Below, piece by piece: positions 58,847 through 64,000 of a stretch of DNA of 64,000 nt. A program made the position numbers and the translations under genes. The DNA lies in assembly GCA_041906305.1 (NCBI GenBank), contig JAYRJL010000001.1, forward strand, positions 1,550,001 to 1,614,000. Reading direction: 5' to 3'. Position 1 is the stretch's first letter; the number at the start of each line of letters is the position of its first letter. This stretch comes from SHVZ01 sp041906305 (lineage in GTDB: Bacteria > Pseudomonadota > Alphaproteobacteria > SHVZ01). The notes under the pieces were generated by a model that was given only the letters and a program-made list of their open reading frames with translations, had not been told where the DNA came from and did no database searches.

Positions 58847-59874
58847 CACAGCATTTCCTTCGGATTGAAGTTGAGTGTGAAGGACTTCCAGGTGTCGAAC
58901 TTCTCGGCCGGAAGCCGCAAGGGGTTGCAACGTGGGTTGCGGACGGCGCGAAGCGCGCTCTCGGCCGCGGCGCGGAAGAAGGAATCCGTCATCATCCTCG
59001 ACTCGTCTACCACGCGGACGTTGCGAACGGTCGCATCCGGATTCATGTCAACCTGAAGCTCGACCACAAGGTTCCGCGCATCGCGCGCGCCGGCGGGCAC
59101 ATTCCAGCACTGCGCGATCTGGGAACGGATCGCGTCGAGCTCGCTCAAGGTGAGCTGGCCCTCGGTCATCGGCCGCGGCGGCGGCGAGCGATTCGGCGTC
59201 GGCGGCAACGCGGCCTGCTGCTGCGGTTGCGGCTTCGGCGGCTCCGGCTTCTTCGCCTCTTCCTTCTGCGGCTCCGGCGTCGGCTTCTTGTTCGCCAGGT
59301 CCTTCAGCAGGCGATCGAAGGTGTCGTCACGCTTGGGCTGCGGCTTCGGCGGCTCGGGCTTGGGCGGCGCCGGCTTCGGCGGCTCGACCTTCGCGACCGG
59401 CTTGGGCGGCTCGGGCTTCGGCGGCTCGACCTTGGGCGGCTCCGGCTTGGGCTCGGGCTTCGGCTCGGCGATCTTCGGCGCAGGCTCGGGCTTCACCTCG
59501 GCCGGCTTGGGCGGCTCGGGCTTCGGCGGTTCAGGCTTGGGCGGCTCCGGCTTCGGCTGCTCCACCACCTTGGGCGGGGGCGGAGGAGGCGGGGGCGGAG
59601 GAGGCGGCGGGGTTTCCACCACCTTCGGCGGTTCGGGCTTGGGCGGCTCGGGCTTGGGCGGCTCCGGCGGCGGCTCGACCGCCTTGGTCTCGGGCTTGGG
59701 CTCGACCTTCGGCGTCGGCGGCGGGAGGTTCGTCACCTTGGCGATGGTGACGATGTCGACCAGGATCGGCTTCTCGAGAACGGGGTCGGGCTTCGCCAGC
59801 ACGGGCAGGCCGAAGAAGGCCAGCAGCACGATGCTGACGTGCAGCAACAGCGAGAATGTTGCGCCCTTCCCCAT
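58846..59874 (-). CDS. tolA: Tol-Pal energy-transducing protein TolA, proline-rich
   Basis: A 342-residue protein with one N-terminal membrane helix (FSLLLHVSIVLLAFFGLPVL), a long periplasmic linker at about residues 50-235, and a C-terminal TolA/TonB domain (LDAIRSQIAQCWNVPAGARD, LVVELQVDMNPDATVRNVRV). The linker is built of repeated KPEPPKPEPP units plus a run of 13 Pro, a stiff TonB-like spacer rather than the Ala-Lys helix of E. coli TolA. It links TolQR motor action to TolB-Pal. It sits between tolR and tolB. Confidence 0.94.
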   Translation of the reverse strand: MGKGATFSLLLHVSIVLLAFFGLPVLAKPDPVLEKPILVDIVTIAKVTNLPPPTPKVEPKPETKAVEPPPEPPKPEPPKPEPPKVVETPPPPPPPPPPPPPKVVEQPKPEPPKPEPPKPEPPKPAEVKPEPAPKIAEPKPEPKPEPPKVEPPKPEPPKPVAKVEPPKPAPPKPEPPKPQPKRDDTFDRLLKDLANKKPTPEPQKEEAKKPEPPKPQPQQQAALPPTPNRSPPPRPMTEGQLTLSELDAIRSQIAQCWNVPAGARDARNLVVELQVDMNPDATVRNVRVVDESRMMTDSFFRAAAESALRAVRNPRCNPLRLPAEKFDTWKSFTLNFNPKEML

Positions 59875-59878
59875 GACG

Positions 59879-60364
59879 TCAGTTGGTCCGTCGCTGCGGT
59901 TGCGCGCCGCGCGCCGGCGTGGCGGGCTGCTGCGCCTGGCCCTGCGGCATCTCGGCGATCAGCGCGACCTTGTCGAAGCCGGCGGACGAGACGAGGCCCA
60001 TGACCTCCATGACGCGGCCGTAGGCGATGCCCTTGTCGCCGCGCACGAAGATGCGCTGGTCGGCCTTGTTGCGCACGATCGCCTGCAGGCGCGGCACCAG
60101 CTGGTCCTCGGCGACCTCGGACTCCTGGATGAAGATCTGGCCCTGGCCGTTGACCGTGATCGTCAGCGGCTCGACCTGCTCGTTGATTGTCGCGGCCGCG
60201 GTCTTCGGCAGGTCGACGGGCACGCCGACGGTGAGCAGCGGGGCCGCGATCATGAAGATGATGAGAAGGACCAGCATGACGTCGACGAGCGGCGTCACGT
60301 TGATCTCGGCCATCGGCGTGTAGCGCGTCCGGCCTTTCCCTCGCTTGAGAAGGGTCGCTGCCAT
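59879..60364 (-). CDS. tolR: Tol-Pal system proton-channel protein TolR
   Basis: A 161-residue ExbD/TolR protein. INVTPLVDVMLVLLIIFMIA contains the channel Asp in the single membrane helix; the periplasmic domain has VPVDLPKTAAA and the conserved RIFVRGDKGIAYGRVMEVMG segment. With TolQ it uses the proton motive force. It starts 7 bases after tolQ and ends 4 bases before tolA. Confidence 0.96.
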   Translation of the reverse strand: MAATLLKRGKGRTRYTPMAEINVTPLVDVMLVLLIIFMIAAPLLTVGVPVDLPKTAAATINEQVEPLTITVNGQGQIFIQESEVAEDQLVPRLQAIVRNKADQRIFVRGDKGIAYGRVMEVMGLVSSAGFDKVALIAEMPQGQAQQPATPARGAQPQRRTN

Positions 60365-60371
60365 CGCGGGA

Positions 60372-61103
60372 CTACTCCGCCTCGTCGAGCTGGCGCGAGA
60401 CGATCGCTGCGAACTCTGCGGCGAAGCCTTCGAGGCGCGAGGTGTAGCGGCCGATGTCTGAGGAGATCTTGTTGTAGGCGATGACCGCCGGGATCGCCGC
60501 GATGAGTCCGAGCGCCGTCGCGAACAACGCTTCCGCGATGCCGGGGGCGACGACCGCGAGCGAGGTGTTCTTGGTGAGCGCGATCGACTTGAAGCTGTTC
60601 ATGATGCCCCACACCGTGCCGAATAGGCCGATGAACGGCGCCGTCGATCCGACCGAGGCCAGGAACGTCATGTAGCGTTCCACCTGGTTCATCTCGCGCT
60701 GGAGCGTGATCTGCATGACCTGCTCGATGCGCTGGCGGAGGCTCGCACGCATCGGGCCGGAACCGACCAGGCCCTTCGCCGCCGAACGGCGCCACTCGCG
60801 CATAGCCGAGGAGAAGATCGCGCTCATCGGCTCTTCGGGGCGGCTGCCCAGCCGGTCGTAGAGGTCCTCGAGCGGGGCGCCCGACCAGAACTGCTCCTCG
60901 AACTCGCTCGCCTGCGCCTGCAGGCGGCGGAGCCTCAGGATCTTGTCGAAGATGATCGCCCAGCACCAGAACGAGGCGAGGACCAACGCAATCATCACCG
61001 CCTTGACGATGTAGTCGGCCTGCAGGAACAGGCCGATGATCGACATGTCCGTAGGACCGGCCGATCCGGCGAGCGTGACGGCGTTGACGAGCTTGGGTTC
61101 CAT
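60372..61103 (-). CDS. tolQ: Tol-Pal system protein TolQ
   Basis: A 243-residue MotA/TolQ/ExbB protein with three membrane helices. Conserved parts are FLASVGSTAPFIGLFGTVWG and TSLAVVAPGIAEALFATALG, which line the channel. It drives TolA with TolR. It starts directly after the ybgC stop codon, keeping the ybgC-tolQRAB-pal order. Confidence 0.96.
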   Translation of the reverse strand: MEPKLVNAVTLAGSAGPTDMSIIGLFLQADYIVKAVMIALVLASFWCWAIIFDKILRLRRLQAQASEFEEQFWSGAPLEDLYDRLGSRPEEPMSAIFSSAMREWRRSAAKGLVGSGPMRASLRQRIEQVMQITLQREMNQVERYMTFLASVGSTAPFIGLFGTVWGIMNSFKSIALTKNTSLAVVAPGIAEALFATALGLIAAIPAVIAYNKISSDIGRYTSRLEGFAAEFAAIVSRQLDEAE

Positions 61104-61529
61104 CTAGTCGTTCACTCCTACGGCGGTTGCCGCCGACATGGCGGTCCGCAGGTTCTTGGGCAGTCGCGCCGGCTTTCCGCTTCCGTCGATGCAGGCGACG
61201 ACGAGCTTGAGCCGCGCGACTTCATCCGTTTCGCGCCGGATGACCTGCTCGGCCACCAGCGACGCGCCGCCGACCTCGAGGATCCGGGTCGCGACGTCGA
61301 GCACGTCGTCGAGCCGGGCGGGGCGGCGGTAGTCGATCTCGCACCGGGTCACGGCGAAGCCGAGCCCGGTTTCCTTGCGCCAGGCGTCCTGTTGCACGCC
61401 CAGGTCGCGCAGCCATTCGGTCCGAGCCCGTTCAGCGAACTTAAGGTAGTTGCTGTGGTAGACCATCCCGGCCGCATCGGTGTCTTCGTAGTAGACGCGT
61501 ATGGCAAAACGATGGCTGGGCTCAGGCAT
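61104..61529 (-). CDS. ybgC: Acyl-CoA thioesterase YbgC (Tol-Pal associated)
   Basis: A 141-residue hot-dog thioesterase. The motif RVYYEDTDAAGMVYHSNYLK holds the catalytic Asp; ARTEWLRDLG follows. It hydrolyses short or long acyl-CoA and is nearly always the first gene of the tol operon. ATG 61529 overlaps the ruvB end by 8 bases. Confidence 0.95.
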   Translation of the reverse strand: MPEPSHRFAIRVYYEDTDAAGMVYHSNYLKFAERARTEWLRDLGVQQDAWRKETGLGFAVTRCEIDYRRPARLDDVLDVATRILEVGGASLVAEQVIRRETDEVARLKLVVACIDGSGKPARLPKNLRTAMSAATAVGVND

Positions 61530-62583
61530 CGTCCGACCCGGTCGGCAGGAGGTCGTACTGGGCCTGGGCCACGGTCGCCGGGACCGGCAGACCGAGCTGT
61601 CTGTAGCCCTGAGCCGCGAGCATCCGGCCGCGCGGGGTCCGCTGCACCAGGCCCTGCTGCATCAGGTACGGCTCGATCACGTCCTCGATGACGTCGCGCT
61701 GCTCGGAAAGCGCCGCAGCGAGGGTCTCGACCCCGACAGGACCGCCGCCGTAGTTGTCGAGAATGCAGGCGAGGTAGCGGCGGTCCATTGCATCGAGCCC
61801 CGCGCGGTCGACCTCGAGCCGGGTGAGCGCGCCGTCCGCGGCGATCGCGTCGACCACGTCGCGCCCGGCGACGGCGGCGAAGTCGCGGACCCGGCGCAGC
61901 AGGCGGCCGGCGATGCGCGGCGTGCCCCGGGCGCGACGCGCGATCTCGCGGGCGCCGTCCTCCGTCATCTTGATGCCGTGGATGCCGGCGGCGCGGCTGA
62001 CGATCGAGACCAGCTCGTCGACCTCGTAGAAATTGAGGCGGAGCGGGATGCCGAAGCGCTCGCGTAGCGGCGTGGTCAGAAGGCCCGAACGCGTCGTCGC
62101 GCCGACCAGGGTGAAGGGCGGCAGGTCGATGCGGACAGACCGCGCCGCCGGGCCTTCGCCGATCATCAGGTCGAGCTGAAAATCCTCCATCGCTGAGTAC
62201 AGCATCTCCTCGACGGCCGGGTTCAGGCGGTGGATCTCGTCGATGAACAGCACGTCGCGCGCCTGAAGGTTGGTCAGGATCGCGGCGAGGTCGCCGGCCT
62301 TGGCGATGATGGGTCCCGAGGTGGCGCGGAAGCTGGCGCCGAGCTCGCGGGCGACGATCTGGGCGAGCGTCGTCTTGCCGAGGCCGGGCGGTCCGTGCAG
62401 CAGCACGTGATCGAGCGCTTCGCCCCGCGCCTTGGCGGCGGCGATGAAGACCTTCAGGTTCTCGCGCGCCTGGCGCTGGCCGACGAAGTCGTCGAGGCGC
62501 TGCGGGCGGATCGAGGCCTCGATCGCATCGGCCTCGACCGGATCGCCCGTGACCAGGCGCGTGGTCTTCTGCGTGCTGGTCAC
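61522..62583 (-). CDS. ruvB: Holliday junction branch migration helicase RuvB
   Basis: A 353-residue AAA+ motor. The N-terminus has ASIRPQRLDDFVGQ, Walker A in HGPPGLGKTTLAQIVARELG, Walker B in VLFIDEIHRLNPAVEEMLY, and the winged-helix end IEPYLMQQGLVQRTPRGR. The GTG start overlaps the ruvA stop codon (GTGA). It drives branch migration with RuvA. Confidence 0.97.
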   Translation of the reverse strand: MTSTQKTTRLVTGDPVEADAIEASIRPQRLDDFVGQRQARENLKVFIAAAKARGEALDHVLLHGPPGLGKTTLAQIVARELGASFRATSGPIIAKAGDLAAILTNLQARDVLFIDEIHRLNPAVEEMLYSAMEDFQLDLMIGEGPAARSVRIDLPPFTLVGATTRSGLLTTPLRERFGIPLRLNFYEVDELVSIVSRAAGIHGIKMTEDGAREIARRARGTPRIAGRLLRRVRDFAAVAGRDVVDAIAADGALTRLEVDRAGLDAMDRRYLACILDNYGGGPVGVETLAAALSEQRDVIEDVIEPYLMQQGLVQRTPRGRMLAAQGYRQLGLPVPATVAQAQYDLLPTGSDDA

Positions 62584-63206
62584 TTCGAGAGCTCCCTGAG
62601 CCCGGCCTTGATGAGATCCTCGAGCTTCGGCTTACCGCCGACCACCTGGCTCGCGGCCGCGACCGCGCCGAAGGCTTCCGATCGTCCGTAGCCGAGGTTC
62701 ACCAGCGCCGAGACCGCGTCCGCGGCGAGACCGATCGACGGATCGAGCTTCTCGCCGGCGGCCGGCGCTTTCGCCTGCGCCTTGGCGGCGTGGCCCAGCA
62801 TCAGGCCGGCGGCCTTGTCCTTGAGCTCGGTCGCGATGCGCTGCGCCAGCTTCGGTCCGACGCCGTCGGCACGCGTCAGTAGCGCCTTGTCCTGGGCGGC
62901 GATGGCGCGGACGAGGTCGTCGACCTCGAGCGATCCCAGGATCGCCAGCGCGATGCGGGCACCGACACCCTGCACCTGCGTGAGCAGGCGGAACCAGTCA
63001 CGCTCGGCCGCCGAAGCGAAGCCGATCAGGCGGAGGCTGTCCTCGCGCAGGAGCGTCTCGACCACGAGGCTCACCTGGCCGCCGTCCGCCGGCAGGCGCG
63101 CCAGCGTGCGGGATGCGCATTCGACGAGATAGCCGACACCGGCACAATCGACGATCGCCCAGCTCTCGCCGGTGGAGTCGAGGCGACCTGTTAGTTTCGC
63201 GATCAT
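62580..63206 (-). CDS. ruvA: Holliday junction DNA helicase subunit RuvA
   Basis: A 208-residue junction-binding protein. The OB domain starts MIAKLTGRLDSTGESWAIVD; helix-hairpin-helix motifs are in TQVQGVGARIALAILGSL and RADGVGPKLAQRIATELKDK. The C-terminal domain that contacts RuvB reads VSALVNLGYGRSEAFGAV. It overlaps ruvC and ruvB by 4 bases each. Confidence 0.97.
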   Translation of the reverse strand: MIAKLTGRLDSTGESWAIVDCAGVGYLVECASRTLARLPADGGQVSLVVETLLREDSLRLIGFASAAERDWFRLLTQVQGVGARIALAILGSLEVDDLVRAIAAQDKALLTRADGVGPKLAQRIATELKDKAAGLMLGHAAKAQAKAPAAGEKLDPSIGLAADAVSALVNLGYGRSEAFGAVAAASQVVGGKPKLEDLIKAGLRELSK

Positions 63207-63700
63207 GCGAGCGCCCCGGCCATGACGGCGCGGCGCGTTGCGGCGTGATGCGCGTGGCAGATGGCGATCGCGAGCGCATCGGCGGCATCTGCGCTGGAAG
63301 GTTCGGCGCCCGGCAGCAGCATCCGCACCATGCGGCCGACCTGATCCTTCTCGGCGCGGCCGGATCCGACCACCGACTTCTTGATGAGGCTCGGCGAATA
63401 TTCGGCGACCTCGAGCCCGGCCTTTGCCGGCGCGAGGATTACCGTCCCGCGCGCGAGACCCAGCTTCAAGGTCGAGCTCGGGTTCATGTTGACGTAGGTC
63501 TCTTCGACCGCGGCCTCGTCGGGGCGGAAGCGCTCGATCACGTCGGTCACGCCGTCATAGAGGCGCACCAGCCGCTCGGCGATCGTGCCCTCGCCGGAGT
63601 CGATGCGGCCGGAGGCGACGTGGCGAAGCCGGTTGCCCTCGGCATCGACGATGCCCCAGCCCGTATGACGGAGACCCGGATCGAGGCCGAGGAGACGCAT
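63203..63700 (-). CDS. ruvC: Holliday junction resolvase RuvC
   Basis: A 165-residue endonuclease resolving recombination intermediates. The first catalytic Asp is in LGLDPGLRHTGWGIVD, the Glu in AAVEETYVNMNP, and the C-terminal acidic pair in SSADAADALAIAICHAHH. It lies one base after the YebC-family stop codon in the conserved yebC-ruvC-ruvA-ruvB order. Confidence 0.97.
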   Translation of the reverse strand: MRLLGLDPGLRHTGWGIVDAEGNRLRHVASGRIDSGEGTIAERLVRLYDGVTDVIERFRPDEAAVEETYVNMNPSSTLKLGLARGTVILAPAKAGLEVAEYSPSLIKKSVVGSGRAEKDQVGRMVRMLLPGAEPSSADAADALAIAICHAHHAATRRAVMAGALA

Positions 63701-63701
63701 C

Positions 63702-64000
63702 TCACCCCGCCAGCTTCTGGAGGACCGCGTCGGAGACTTCGTAGTTGCCCCAGACGGTCTGGACGTCGTCGTTGTCCTCGAGCGTCTCGATCAGCTTGAA
63801 GAGCGATTCGGCTGTCGTATCGTCGACCGGGACCATCGTGCTGGGGCGCCACGCGAGCTTGGCGCGTTCTGCCGGGCCGAACTTCGCCTCGAGCGCGTCC
63901 CGCACTTGAGCGAAGTCATCCACCGTGGTCACGATCTCGTGACCCTCGGCGCCGGACTCGACGTTGCTGGCGCCGGCTTCGAGGCCCGCTTCGAACATCG
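63702..64000 (-). CDS. YebC/PmpR family protein, 3' part
   Basis: The C-terminal 98 residues of a YebC/TACO1-family protein; the gene continues beyond the window. GAEGHEIVTTVDDFAQVRDA, STMVPVDDTTAESLFKLIET and LEDNDDVQTVWGNYEVSD match the family's C-terminal domains. These proteins ease translation of difficult stretches such as polyproline, or act as regulators. Polyproline-rich TolA and the eight-Pro small protein are encoded nearby, an amusing but unproven link. Confidence 0.93.
   Translation of the reverse strand, partial: MFEAGLEAGASNVESGAEGHEIVTTVDDFAQVRDALEAKFGPAERAKLAWRPSTMVPVDDTTAESLFKLIETLEDNDDVQTVWGNYEVSDAVLQKLAG

Noticed and set aside
59300..59720. Short repeated units resembling a CRISPR or VNTR array
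   Set aside because: They are in-frame codons for Pro-rich repeats in tolA, without spacers of uniform length.
59150..60484. Long plus-strand open frame rich in Gly repeats, opposite tolA and tolR
   Set aside because: It is the antisense image of the KPEPP repeats of tolA; the tol genes are certain and the frame has no ribosome binding site or family.

Overview
The window is a GC-rich chromosomal segment (roughly two thirds G+C by eye), most likely from an alphaproteobacterium. Supporting signs are the ruvCAB-ybgC-tolQRAB-pal-cpoB-tilS-ftsH gene order, an imuA-imuB-dnaE2 cassette preceded by a GAAC-N7-GAAC LexA box, AapJQM-type amino-acid transport genes, a phasin and a DUF1194 protein. The breadth of solute-binding proteins, oxidoreductases and enolase-superfamily enzymes suggests a metabolically versatile soil, water or plant-associated organism, possibly Rhodospirillales or Hyphomicrobiales; the genus cannot be read from the sequence. 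No rRNA, tRNA, CRISPR array, insertion sequence or prophage was seen.

Layout. 1-9.6 kb: a small unknown protein, a family-5 solute-binding protein with a strong terminator, a DMT transporter, a DUF1194 protein, a gamma-glutamyltransferase, an enolase-superfamily enzyme, and on the minus strand two tandem aspartoacylase-like genes whose first 458 bp are almost identical. 9.8-16.4 kb: an AraC regulator, an AlaX-type editing protein, a TauD-type dioxygenase, a GntR/FadR regulator and a sugar-type ABC binding protein with two permeases but no ATPase. 16.5-21.3 kb: a CheY-like regulator, a SufR-type Fe-S regulator divergent from a Rieske fusion operon (Rieske fusion, small TPR-like protein, GNAT), and a D-threonine-aldolase/D-serine-dehydratase-like PLP enzyme. 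21.3-31.7 kb: phasin, FAD monooxygenase divergent from an MFS transporter, a second enolase-superfamily enzyme, a second family-5 binding protein, and a four-gene operon (tartrate-dehydrogenase-like, GST, MaoC, GMC oxidoreductase) with 4-bp start/stop overlaps. 31.8-38.3 kb: SDR plus 2-hydroxyacid dehydrogenase, a MASE4 hybrid histidine kinase, two pirins and a second AlaX.

38.3-44.5 kb (minus strand): a ThiD-like protein, glmM, lepB and aapM-aapQ-aapJ. 45-51.3 kb (plus strand): an SOS mutagenesis cassette imuA-imuB-[DUF2019-like gene]-dnaE2; the extra gene between imuB and dnaE2 is the most unusual feature of the cassette. 51.3-64 kb (minus strand): a HupE/UreJ-like membrane protein with an EF-hand loop, then ftsH, tilS, the Tol-Pal envelope system, ybgC, ruvCAB and the edge of a YebC-family gene.

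The points most worth a second look are the SufR-type regulator facing a Rieske fusion of unknown C-terminal function, the extra gene inside the mutasome operon with its LexA box at the imuA start, the sharply bounded sequence homogenisation between the two aspartoacylase paralogues, and the absence of any ABC ATPase gene beside four ABC transport loci.
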